From NCBI GenBank assembly GCA_900318375.1, contig ONKG01000002.1:124001-188000 (forward strand): 64,000 nucleotides of DNA, written 5' to 3'. The translations under genes and the position numbers were made by a program. The notes under the pieces are model-generated. The model saw only the letters and a program-made list of their open reading frames with translations. It was not told the DNA's origin and ran no database searches. Shown here one piece after another: positions 8,327 to 16,215 of the stretch (its first letter is position 1; every line of letters begins with the position of its first letter). Origin of the DNA: an uncultured Lachnospiraceae bacterium. GTDB lineage: Bacteria; Bacillota; Clostridia; Lachnospirales; Lachnospiraceae.

Positions 8327-9388
8327 TTATCGGGCAGCCATTATCTCCGCAAGTGCCTCAAGCAGTATATCGTTTTCCTCCGGACGCAGGACTGCGATGC
8401 GGTAATATCCCTGCTCAAGCCCCGGATAGTTGTCACAACGGCGGATCAGTATGCCTTTTTGCAGAAGAGGCTCATACAGTTCTTTCTCACAGAAAAAAAA
8501 GATAAAGTTCGCCTCCCCCGGAAATACCCTGCATCCGGACTTTTCCAGGGCTGCGGTCATCTTCTTTCTCTCTGAAACAACCAGGGTTCGAGCTTTGTCC
8601 ATATATTCCATGCCGGTCTCCAGGGCGGCAAGTCCCGCAATCTGTGCGGGAATGGACACGCTCCACTCAGGCTGCTGCGCGTGGATCATCGCCGGAATAT
8701 CAGGGTTCGCTGCCATGAGATAGCCCAGGCGGATGCCGGGCATGGCAAAGCGCTTGGTAAAGGCATCCAGGACCAGAAGCCGCTGAAATCGCTGAAATGC
8801 TTCCGAGGGCACCAGAAACCTGCGCATGGTGCGCCGGTCCTCATCCGCCAGAAAGCCCAGGAAGCACTCATCCACCATAAGCCAGGTGCCCTGCTTCTCA
8901 CAGGTTTCAGCAATCCGAACCAGCAGATCAGGGGCGATCCTGTTCCCGATGGGGTTTGAGGGCGAACAGAGGATTGCAAGATCGGGTTTCTGCACCAGAT
9001 CCTCCAGATATCTGTCCGTAAGAGCAAAATTGTCTTCCCTGCGCAGTCCGTGATAGAGAATCTGGCAGCCATGGGACTCCGCCGCATGTCTGTATCCGGA
9101 GAAGGAAGGCGCCGTGAGGAGGATTTTTTGTACATGCAGTCCCCGCACTGCGGCTTCGATCAGTTCGGACGCACCGTTCCCGCACAGAATCTGCGATGCC
9201 GGGACGCCGGTATGTTTTTCCAGTGCAAGCCGAAGCTCTCTGCACTCCTGATCCGGGTACTGTGTCAGAAGAGAGAGATTTTCCCGAAGACTCCGGAGAA
9301 CATTTTCCGGAATCCCCAGCGGATTGATATTGACCGAAAAATCATATCTTACCTCTATGCTGTTATAAATCTCTCCTCCGTGAAGCAT
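8327..9388 (-). CDS. cobD: Threonine-phosphate decarboxylase CobD-type aminotransferase
   Basis: A PLP enzyme of fold type I (353 aa). In cobalamin synthesis the family decarboxylates L-threonine phosphate to (R)-1-amino-2-propanol phosphate, the arm later joined by CbiB. The sequence begins MLHGGEIYN and has the family's DFSVNINPLGIPENV near residue 17, LCSPSNPIGN in the middle, and the PLP-lysine region VLDAFTKRFAMPGIRLGYLM. Histidinol-phosphate aminotransferases look similar; the gene's place inside the cob operon decides for CobD. The upstream spacer of about 290 bp separates it from the cbiJET fusion. Confidence 0.9.
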   Translation of the reverse strand: MLHGGEIYNSIEVRYDFSVNINPLGIPENVLRSLRENLSLLTQYPDQECRELRLALEKHTGVPASQILCGNGASELIEAAVRGLHVQKILLTAPSFSGYRHAAESHGCQILYHGLRREDNFALTDRYLEDLVQKPDLAILCSPSNPIGNRIAPDLLVRIAETCEKQGTWLMVDECFLGFLADEDRRTMRRFLVPSEAFQRFQRLLVLDAFTKRFAMPGIRLGYLMAANPDIPAMIHAQQPEWSVSIPAQIAGLAALETGMEYMDKARTLVVSERKKMTAALEKSGCRVFPGEANFIFFFCEKELYEPLLQKGILIRRCDNYPGLEQGYYRIAVLRPEENDILLEALAEIMAAR

Positions 9389-9680
9389 ATACGCTGTTCT
9401 TTCTCTGTGCTAAAAATACTACTGTTTGCAAATAGCTAAAACAATTGACCAATGACCAAAAATCATTTCCGAAACCGGCAGCCAAAAAGGTCAGCGGACA
9501 CCCGTTTTTTTGAGTCACCTCCATGGGAGATAAAATCTTCCTCTCTTTCATGCGCCTGTTCCGGGTGACAAAATATGTCAAGGCCCAGACAGATGTTCTG
9601 GACGAACCGGGTATCTCTTATAAGGTGGAAGGTCCCTTCCCCAAGTGTCTTTCCAAAAGCGCGCTTCCTTGTAGTTTAAA
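9389..9680. other. Intergenic spacer without a convincing gene
   Basis: 292 bp between cobD and cbiJET. Short frames exist on both strands but resemble no family and lack good ribosome sites. A perfect 14-bp palindrome GGAAGGTCCCTTCC occurs near 9630, and TTGACA occurs on the minus strand near 9580 without a matching -10. It may contain an internal promoter for cobD. Confidence 0.4.
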
Positions 9681-11903
9681 TCAGTCCTGTGTTTTACCGG
9701 CACCCTGGAAAGAAATAATGAACACCGGATTACCGGCGCGCAGATAATGGTAGGTTCCCAGGACCTCCTCCCTGTTTACCATGACCTGCATACACTGCAG
9801 ATCACGGATCGGCAGGCGGTCCAGCGCTGCGTGCAGAGCTGCCATAGTCTCCGAAGTAATACAGTTCACTACCACTTTTGCGCTCGAATTACGCGCGAGG
9901 ACAAAATCCAGTATGCTTCCGATCTCACCGCCGCTGCCTCCGATAAAGACATGGGTAGGAACCGGCAGTTCGACCAGCGCATCCGGCGCATAGCCTCCGA
10001 TGATAGACATATTCTGAAGACAATATTTTGCCCTGTTTTCCGCAAGGAGGGCCAGGGCATCTTTTTTGCACTCGATTGACCAGACCCTGCCCTCCGGGCA
10101 GGCAAGAGCGGCTTCAACACTCACTGAACCGGTGCCGGCGCCCACATCCCAGAGAACCGATTTTTCTGTCAGGCCCAGACGGGACAGGGAAAGCGTGCGG
10201 ATTTCCGAAGAAGTCATCGGGGCCTTTCCCCGAATAAAGGCAGTGTCCGGCATTCCCGGCAGAACAGGAACCTTTTCCGCGTCATCATTCCGGATATACA
10301 GGACATAGAGGCCTTCCTGCGTCACATCAATCAGATCCTGCGGCGTGCAGGGACAGATTTTCTCTCCTTCACGGGACAATTCATGCCCGTAAATCAGCTG
10401 TAGTTTTCCCAGAGCCCCCTGTTCCTGTGCCCTGGCCAGCAGCGCGCCTGTCTGACGCAGATCTGCAGCATTGGCCAACAGCAGGAAGCATTCGCGGTTT
10501 CTCCGCACGTGGCCGGTCACATTACAGAATCGACCGTGGGAACTGAGTATTTTCCAATTCTGCCAGGGAATCCCCGCCCGCGCCGCGAACCAGGAGACAC
10601 AGGAAATCCCGCAGATGACTCTTATTTCATAGTTCTCTTTAAACGACTCTTCCTTTTCCAGCTTCGAAAGCATGGAGGCGGCGCCGCTGTAAAAGCCGCT
10701 GTCACCGGAGTAGGCAGCCACAGCATTCCTCACCTCAGGATGCTCCCGCAGATAATCCAGAATCGCGCTGCTGTCGTAAATGTCAATGATTTTCTTTCCG
10801 GCTGCCGGCTTCCAGTTCTTTGTCAGGTTCTCCAGAACAGTCTTTGCGCCGAAAATGACCTGGGCGGAGGCAATTGCTTCCTGCGCCTGCTGCGTTCCTG
10901 CCTCCTGTGCGCCGACACCGACGCCGACCAGGGAGAGGATTCCGCTTCTCTGCTTCCTCGTGCCGGCATACTGCAGAGCTTTTTCAATCGTGCGCTCCAG
11001 CCCTGTACCCGGGGAAGAATCCTGCTGTGTCTTTTGTCCGGCATCAGCCGGAGCAATCTCCGGAGACTTACACGGTGCCTCAAGAATCTCTTCAGATAAT
11101 GCGCCCTGTCGCTCAAATGAGTCAGACAGAACCGTCCCTCGTGACTCATTTTCTGTCGAAGGAGTGCGGATCACCACTGCGCGGATGCCGCATTTTTGGG
11201 AGGCTTCTATCTTCTCAGGATAACCTCCTGCCGCACCGGTCTCCTTGGTCAAAAGCCAGGAGGCTTGGGCATGGCGGATCAGGGCACAGTTCATATCCGT
11301 GCCGAAGGGACCCTGCATGGCAAAAATCTGCTTTCCTGTGAGCCCCGCCTCGGCGCAGGCCTTTAGACTCTCCTTCGCGGGAAGTACACGGGCTGTGATT
11401 CTGGAGGGGTCCCCCAGTGCTTTGGCAAAACAGGCCAGTTCCTTGCTCCCTGTTGTCACCAGAATACGACCGGGAACAGAGGAAAGATACGCTCCGGCCT
11501 CTTCTACGTCACTGACATAAATGCAGGACTGGTCCTTTGATTCTGCATCCCCCGTTCTTCTGTCACACCTTGTCTCATCCGCATCCTCTCTCTGCAGGCG
11601 AAGATAAGGTAGACCAGTCTGCTCACAGGCAGACCTGATTTCCTTGGAAACAAGCTGTGCATGGGGGTGGGTCGCGTCGATGACGCAGGAAAAAGGGCCT
11701 TTCTGCATCATCTGTGTCATGCCGGCGCAGTCCATCCTTCCTGTATGAACAGTCATCAGGGGATGGGGCTGCAGGACTTCCTCCCCGTACTGTGTCGCCA
11801 CACAGACAGTACATGTCAGACCCTCTGCGAGCAGGCGCTCCGCAACTGTCCTTCCCTCAGTTGTACCGCCGAAAATCAAAATCTTTCCGCTCTCTGATTT
11901 CAT
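9681..11903 (-). CDS. cbiJET: CbiJ-CbiE-CbiT fusion: precorrin-6A reductase and precorrin-6B methylases
   Basis: One 740-residue polypeptide for three consecutive steps. Residues 1-~255 are CbiJ/CobK (ILIFGGTTEGRTVAERLL; VIDATHPHAQLVSKEI), which reduces cobalt-precorrin-6A. A low-similarity linker follows at about 255-325. Residues ~328-530 are CbiE (LSLVGVGVGAQEAG; YSGDSGFYSGA), the C5 methylase. Residues ~545-740 are CbiT (ALLWDVGAGTGSVSVEAAL-like SAM motif; VFIGGSGGE), the C15 methylase and decarboxylase. CbiE-CbiT fusion is common (CobL); adding CbiJ in front is much rarer. The ATG at 11903 is preferred to a TTG 21 nt upstream because GGAAGGTG lies 11 nt before it. The linker contains an in-frame REP-like palindrome at 11117-11149. 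Confidence 0.92.
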   Translation of the reverse strand: MKSESGKILIFGGTTEGRTVAERLLAEGLTCTVCVATQYGEEVLQPHPLMTVHTGRMDCAGMTQMMQKGPFSCVIDATHPHAQLVSKEIRSACEQTGLPYLRLQREDADETRCDRRTGDAESKDQSCIYVSDVEEAGAYLSSVPGRILVTTGSKELACFAKALGDPSRITARVLPAKESLKACAEAGLTGKQIFAMQGPFGTDMNCALIRHAQASWLLTKETGAAGGYPEKIEASQKCGIRAVVIRTPSTENESRGTVLSDSFERQGALSEEILEAPCKSPEIAPADAGQKTQQDSSPGTGLERTIEKALQYAGTRKQRSGILSLVGVGVGAQEAGTQQAQEAIASAQVIFGAKTVLENLTKNWKPAAGKKIIDIYDSSAILDYLREHPEVRNAVAAYSGDSGFYSGAASMLSKLEKEESFKENYEIRVICGISCVSWFAARAGIPWQNWKILSSHGRFCNVTGHVRRNRECFLLLANAADLRQTGALLARAQEQGALGKLQLIYGHELSREGEKICPCTPQDLIDVTQEGLYVLYIRNDDAEKVPVLPGMPDTAFIRGKAPMTSSEIRTLSLSRLGLTEKSVLWDVGAGTGSVSVEAALACPEGRVWSIECKKDALALLAENRAKYCLQNMSIIGGYAPDALVELPVPTHVFIGGSGGEIGSILDFVLARNSSAKVVVNCITSETMAALHAALDRLPIRDLQCMQVMVNREEVLGTYHYLRAGNPVFIISFQGAGKTQD
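11117..11149. repeat. REP-like palindrome inside cbiJET linker
   Basis: A 33-nt imperfect palindrome with outer arms ATGAGTC/GACTCAT and the same core (AGAACCGTCCCTCGTG) as the intergenic REP-like units at 3490 and 5012. It is 33 nt long, a multiple of three, and is read through as NESRGTVLSDS in the linker between CbiJ and CbiE. Confidence 0.75.
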
Positions 11904-12010
11904 CTGTCCAAACGCACCTTCCAAAATGATGTACAGTTTTCAGTTCTACGCTTCAACATCTGTTTCAGGATTTTTCGTTTTTGTCTTCAGATTATCTGTT
12001 TTAACAAGGT

Positions 12011-12080
12011 CTCTGTGTCAGAGTTCCTGTATCAGAGTTTCTGTTTCAAAGTCTCTATATCAGAGTCCCCTCTTTCAGGC
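12011..12080. repeat. 14-bp tandem repeat after cbiH
   Basis: Four to five degenerate copies of a 14-bp unit (for example TCCTGTATCAGAGT), starting at 12011, 12025, 12039, 12053 and 12067. They run into the last codons of cbiH. No spacers of CRISPR type. Confidence 0.7.
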
Positions 12081-12854
12081 TTTGGTATCTGCTTCCGCCG
12101 CCTTTCGTTCCCTGGCATAGCCGCGGGGCGTCACCATATGATCGCCGATACGCTTTGTCGATTCGTTCCCGATAAACACCGTGGTAAACATATCTACCTG
12201 TACATCGCGCAGTTCCGCAAGGGTATAGATATGGGTCTCTTCACCGTCGCGTCCGATGTTGCGGACCGTGCCGCAGATCTGGTCGGGGGACAGCGTTTCC
12301 AGCAGAATATCGCAGGCTTTCTGCAGGTAATCCGAGCGTTTCCGGCTGGAAGGGTTGTAGAGGACAATGGCAAAATCGCCTTCTGCCGCCATGCGAAGGC
12401 GCTTCTCAATCTTCTCCCATCGGGTCATCAGATCGCTCAGGCTGATGAGGGCAAAATCATGAATCAGCGGAGCCCCCAGGCGGGCGGCGCCGCTCAAGGC
12501 CGCCGTGACACCAGGAACGACCTGAATCTCCACATCGGGATAATCCTGCGCTGTCTCGTAGATCAGCCCTGCCATACCATAGACGCCCGCGTCGCCGCTG
12601 CAGATAAAGGCGACATCCGCACCGTTCTCTGCCTCCTGCAGAGCAAGGATGCATCGTTCCTCCTCCCTGCGCATGGTAGTGGTGATGATTTTTTTATCCG
12701 GAAAGCGGTCTTTGACAAGATCCACATAAACATGATATCCGGCAATCACGTCGCAGTTTTCGATTGCCTGATAGGCCTCGAAGGTCATCTGGTCGATCGC
12801 GCCGGGTCCCATACCGACCACTGTGATTTTTCCTTTTTTGCTGTCAGTGCCCAT
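12075..12854 (-). CDS. cbiH: Precorrin-3B / cobalt-precorrin-3 C17-methyltransferase
   Basis: A 259-residue SAM-dependent tetrapyrrole methylase that methylates C17 and drives ring contraction. It begins MGTDSKKGKITVVGMGPG and shows the family signatures ICSGDAGVYGMAG and VVPGVTAALSGAA, with the CbiH/CobJ-specific tail IGNESTKRIGDHMVTPRGY. The ATG at 12854 was chosen because GGGGAGAG lies 6 nt upstream; the longer frame would read through a spacer repeat. The extreme C-terminus overlaps a 14-bp tandem repeat. It follows cbiF in the operon. Confidence 0.93.
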   Translation of the reverse strand: MGTDSKKGKITVVGMGPGAIDQMTFEAYQAIENCDVIAGYHVYVDLVKDRFPDKKIITTTMRREEERCILALQEAENGADVAFICSGDAGVYGMAGLIYETAQDYPDVEIQVVPGVTAALSGAARLGAPLIHDFALISLSDLMTRWEKIEKRLRMAAEGDFAIVLYNPSSRKRSDYLQKACDILLETLSPDQICGTVRNIGRDGEETHIYTLAELRDVQVDMFTTVFIGNESTKRIGDHMVTPRGYARERKAAEADTKA

Positions 12855-12883
12855 TGATCTCTCCCCTTTTTCGAACATCCGGA

Positions 12884-12934
12884 TCTCCCCGGGTTGACAC
12901 AGATCCGGTTCTCCCCGGGTCGACACAGATCCCT
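12884..12934. repeat. 26-bp direct repeat between cbiF and cbiH
   Basis: Two nearly identical 26-bp units containing CTCCCCGGGTTGACACAGAT (second copy has C for T), starting at about 12884 and 12910, just upstream of the cbiH ribosome site. Confidence 0.7.
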
Positions 12935-13049
12935 GAAGACCCGGTACGAAGTTTCCCCAAATGCGATCCTTTATTTCGTGCCATATTCGTGCGAAGTTCT
13001 GATTTGTGCAATCCTTTCTCTCGTTCGAAAGACTGATTCGTGCGATTCT

Positions 13050-13808
13050 CTATTCCGATGCCTCCCTGAATTCTGTCGTGAAACCAGGGTCATAAAGCTT
13101 TGAGCGCTCGTAGCCGCTCTGGGCAACAGCACCGCCGACAATGATGAGCGCCGTTTTGGTGATTCCGTGCTCCGCGGCGGTCTGTGCCAGTGTATCTACT
13201 GTGCAGATATATTTTTCCTCATCCGGCCAGGTCGCCTTGTAGACGATGGCCGCCGGTGTATCCGGCGCGTAACCGCCCTCAATCAGACGGCCGCTGAGCT
13301 TTTCCAGCATGCCAGTGCTGAGAAAGATCACCATGGTTGCTCCGTGCGCCGCAAAGGATTCAATGGATTCCTTTTCCGGCATGGGAGTACGGCCTGCCAT
13401 GCGGGTGATAATCACACTCTGGGAAATGCCGGGCAGGGTATATTCCATGTCCAGAGCGGAAGCCGCCCCGCAAAAGGCGCTCACACCGGGTGTGGAATCG
13501 TATTTGATCCCTGCTTTCTCCAGGATGTCCATCTGCTCTCTCGTCGCGCCGTAGATACAGGGATCTCCGGTGTGCAGACGCACTGTCGTGAGGCCTTCTT
13601 TTTCTGCCTCGCGCATGACATCCGTCACTTCCTCCAGTGTCATCTTTGCGCTGTCGTACACGCGGCAGCCTTCTTTTTTATACTCTAAAAGGGCAGGGTT
13701 CACCAATGAACCCGCATAAATAATGACATCCGCCTCCGCGAGCAGTCTCTGCCCGCGCACTGTGATCAGATCCGGCGCCCCGGATCCCGCTCCCACAAAA
13801 TGGACCAT
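13050..13808 (-). CDS. cbiF: Cobalt-precorrin-4 C11-methyltransferase
   Basis: A 252-residue SAM-dependent uroporphyrin-III C/tetrapyrrole methylase. It begins MVHFVGAGSGAPDLITVRGQ, the typical CbiF/CobM opening, and has LHTGDPCIYGA and TPGVSAFCGAASAL. The C-terminal sequence ALIIVGGAVAQSGYERSKLYD is also family-typical. It methylates C11 of cobalt-precorrin-4 before the CbiG step. It lies between cbiD and cbiH; the spacers on both sides carry short tandem repeats. Confidence 0.95.
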   Translation of the reverse strand: MVHFVGAGSGAPDLITVRGQRLLAEADVIIYAGSLVNPALLEYKKEGCRVYDSAKMTLEEVTDVMREAEKEGLTTVRLHTGDPCIYGATREQMDILEKAGIKYDSTPGVSAFCGAASALDMEYTLPGISQSVIITRMAGRTPMPEKESIESFAAHGATMVIFLSTGMLEKLSGRLIEGGYAPDTPAAIVYKATWPDEEKYICTVDTLAQTAAEHGITKTALIIVGGAVAQSGYERSKLYDPGFTTEFREASE

Positions 13809-13852
13809 TCCATCTACCTCTTTTTACTCTTTTAATTTCTCTTTTTATTTAG

Positions 13853-13927
13853 AAATCTGTTTCTGCAGATCAAATCTGTCCCTGCAAATCACATCTGTTC
13901 CTGCGGTCATATTTGTTCCTGCAGAAT
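13853..13927. repeat. 19-bp tandem repeat between cbiD and cbiF
   Basis: Four degenerate units of 18-19 bp of the type AAATCTGTTCCTGCAGATC, starting at 13853, 13872, 13891 and 13909. The last unit overlaps the cbiD stop codon. Confidence 0.7.
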
Positions 13928-15265
13928 GCGCATATATTCCAGTGCCTTCTCTGTTCTGCCAAGTTCACCGTGAACATTTGAAAAAACAACAACTTCGACC
14001 TGCATCCTGCCCTGCGCCCATTCCTGCATGACCGTCCGGATCCGCCGTGTCATTTCGGAGAGGACTTGCTCTGCCATGCCGTATTCCTTCAGGATGCGGA
14101 TGGCCTCATCGGTCATCACACAGTCCGCCAGTGCATTGCGCAGGTTCCCGGCAAGCTCCTCGTTTCGGCGAAGAGTTTCCCCGGACTCTGCCGGGATCGT
14201 CCCGTCCTTATCGGATTTTTGTTCTATTTCGCCCTTCAAAAGAATGCTCTGAGCAATCTCTGTCAGGATCTCCATGCGGTGATCGCCGTACTGCGAATGG
14301 GTGTTTCGAATGCCGCCGGCCACTTTGACCAGCTTGCCGATGTGACCCACAAAAAGCATTTTTGTAAATCCGGCATCCGCCGCCATCTTCACCGTGTCGT
14401 AAATAAAGTTGGAAGCAGTCACCGAAGTGTCCAGAGAAAAGCCGTATTTTTCCAGGAAAAAATTCTTTCCGTAATTGCCCGGCGCTGCGGGAAGGATGGT
14501 CAGGCCTTCCTCCTTCCGCACCCGGATCTCCACCCGGATAGTATCCAGCAAGGCCTGGTCGCTCATGGGTTCAACAATTCCGCTGGTTCCCAGGATGGAG
14601 ATACCGCCCTCTATCCCGAGTTTGGGGTTAAAGGTCTTTGCCGCCAGCTCCCGCCCCTGCGGAACAGAGATGGTTATATCAAGTCCCTGCGGGACGTGCG
14701 GAATGATCCGTTCATGCTCTTCGGTCTGATTGCCTGCAATATCTGCAGAATCTGTTTTCTTTATATTGCTTTCCGCCTGAAAGGATTCCAGAACTTCCAG
14801 AACTGCCTCTCTGATCATCCGTCTCGGAGTACTGTTGATGGCTGCGTTCCCCACCGGCTGATCCAGCCCAGGCTTTGTCACACGGCCCACTCCGTCGCCT
14901 CCGTCAATCCGGATCCCAGGTTTGCCGGAACGGGCGACTTTTGCATAGATCAGGGCATGATTGGTAATGTCCGGGTCATCCCCGCTGTCCTTCTGAACGG
15001 CACAGGAAACCGCATCCGGACAACTACAACTGTCAGGACAGGCATTTTGCCCCTTCCAGAAGCAGATGTCCTCGATCTCCAGGATCAGGTCCAGGCCCTT
15101 GGGAGTCTTCAGCTGCACCTGTGTAACCCTCTCTCCTGTCACAAGCATAAGGGCCGCCGCCTTTGCCGCAGCGGCAGCACAGCTTCCCGTTGTATATCCC
15201 AGGCGGAGCTTCTGCCCGCCTTTCTCGATGTATTCGTTAAGTTCCATAGTCTGCCCGTCAATCAC
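13907..15265 (-). CDS. cbiD: Cobalt-precorrin-5B C1-methyltransferase
   Basis: CbiD methylates C1 of cobalt-precorrin-5B in the anaerobic pathway. The protein (452 aa) opens with the hallmark LRLGYTTGSCAAAAAKAAAL, and has DGGDGVGRVTKPGLDQPVGNAAIN and GILGTSGIVEPMS-like (ISILGTSGIVEPMS) motifs. It is longer than the usual 360-380 residues because of inserts at about 85-100 (Cys/Asp-rich), 165-185 and 335-360 (Glu/Ser-rich). The GTG at 15265 overlaps the cbiC stop as GTGA; an ATG at 15247 is an alternative start. Both give coupling to cbiC. Confidence 0.94.
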   Translation of the reverse strand: MIDGQTMELNEYIEKGGQKLRLGYTTGSCAAAAAKAAALMLVTGERVTQVQLKTPKGLDLILEIEDICFWKGQNACPDSCSCPDAVSCAVQKDSGDDPDITNHALIYAKVARSGKPGIRIDGGDGVGRVTKPGLDQPVGNAAINSTPRRMIREAVLEVLESFQAESNIKKTDSADIAGNQTEEHERIIPHVPQGLDITISVPQGRELAAKTFNPKLGIEGGISILGTSGIVEPMSDQALLDTIRVEIRVRKEEGLTILPAAPGNYGKNFFLEKYGFSLDTSVTASNFIYDTVKMAADAGFTKMLFVGHIGKLVKVAGGIRNTHSQYGDHRMEILTEIAQSILLKGEIEQKSDKDGTIPAESGETLRRNEELAGNLRNALADCVMTDEAIRILKEYGMAEQVLSEMTRRIRTVMQEWAQGRMQVEVVVFSNVHGELGRTEKALEYMRILQEQI

Positions 15266-15912
15266 ATGTTATACAGGATCGCGTTGCAGATCGCGGCGGC
15301 GACATTGCTTCCGCCCTTTCTGCCCCGGTTGCAGATGTAGGGCACGCCGGTCGCCATGATGCGCTCCTTGGCAGGCACGACATTGACGAAACCCACCGGA
15401 ACAGCAATGACAAGCTCCGGCCTATAACCCTGATGGATCTTCTCTTCCAGGGCAATGAGCGCTGTAGGTGCATTGCCCACAGCAAAAACCAGAGGAACGC
15501 CAGCCTCTTCTGCCTCGCGGATCGCCTTGTCCACAGCAGCGGCGGAGCGGGTCGTCCCGGCCGTCTTTGCCTGCCCGGCAACATCTGGATCTGCGATATA
15601 GCAGTGCACCTGTCCCCCGAAGGAGGCCAGCTTTCTCTTGTTGATCCCGGACATGGCCATCGTCGTGTCTGTGACAATATGCGCCCCTCTGCGGATCGCA
15701 TCGGAGGCCTTTTGCAGGACCTCTTCACTGAACGCCATCGTGTCCAGATATTCAAAATCCGCAGTTGTGTGGATCACGCGCAGGATGACATGCTTTTTGT
15801 CCTCCGGAATTTCCCTGCCCATTTCATGCAGTTCCTTCTCAATGATCCGGAAGCTTGTCTTTTCAATATCCGCCGGAAGAACATGTTCGAGTTCCATCAT
15901 ATCTGTGCCCAT
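15262..15912 (-). CDS. cbiC: Cobalt-precorrin-8 methylmutase
   Basis: CbiC moves the C11 methyl group to C12, converting cobalt-precorrin-8 to cobyrinate. The 216-residue protein shows the catalytic-His region VILRVIHTTADFEYLD, then TDTTMAMSGINK and AIAVPVGFVNVVPAKE-like (VIAVPVGFVNVVPAKE) motifs, and ends with ICNRGRKGGSNVAAAICNAI. AGGAGG lies just before the ATG at 15912; a second ATG four codons in is possible. It is the first gene after a promoter at about 15980 and probably opens the operon. Confidence 0.95.
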   Translation of the reverse strand: MGTDMMELEHVLPADIEKTSFRIIEKELHEMGREIPEDKKHVILRVIHTTADFEYLDTMAFSEEVLQKASDAIRRGAHIVTDTTMAMSGINKRKLASFGGQVHCYIADPDVAGQAKTAGTTRSAAAVDKAIREAEEAGVPLVFAVGNAPTALIALEEKIHQGYRPELVIAVPVGFVNVVPAKERIMATGVPYICNRGRKGGSNVAAAICNAILYNM

Positions 15913-15974
15913 GGCCTCCTGTTTGCATATGCTTAAGTCGTTTTTCTTTTTGCAGCGAAAAACCGCCGAGAATA

Positions 15975-15983
15975 ATTATATCA
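15975..15983 (-). promoter_or_regulatory. Extended -10 promoter of cbiC operon
   Basis: On the minus strand TGATATAAT, an extended -10 box, lies about 60 nt upstream of cbiC. No good -35 is present at 17 bp. It is the best sigma-A-like site in the spacer. No cobalamin B12 box is visible between it and cbiC. Confidence 0.5.
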
Positions 15984-16070
15984 TGGTTCCGACATCTCTT
16001 TGGTAAATATTATGTCGTTTTGTAATAAATCCACATTCGAAAAAACCAATCAAATACAGAACGAATGGAC

Positions 16071-16105
16071 AAAAAAAGGACAGCACCTGCTCGTCAGGGC
16101 TGTCC
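16071..16105 (-). terminator. Intrinsic terminator after the tandem Uma2 gene
   Basis: On the minus strand a hairpin pairs GGACAGCC with GGTGCTGTCC-type sequence (16078-16105) and is followed by seven T residues (16071-16077). It lies 110 nt downstream of the Uma2 stop and separates that gene from the cbiC promoter. Confidence 0.8.
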
Positions 16106-16215
16106 GGAAAGCTAAAAGCATTGTCTTTTTTTCAGTTTTTCAGGCACACTTGTCTCGACCATAATCCAAATCATTAGATATGCGGACGCAAGTCATGTAT
16201 TCAGGGGTTCATCAT

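Noticed and set aside
9523..9747. Small plus-strand frame in the spacer between cobD and cbiJET
   Set aside because: Runs into the 3' end of cbiJET on the other strand and resembles nothing known.
14066..15340. 424-codon plus-strand open frame opposite cbiD
   Set aside because: Shadow of CbiD with no recognisable domain.
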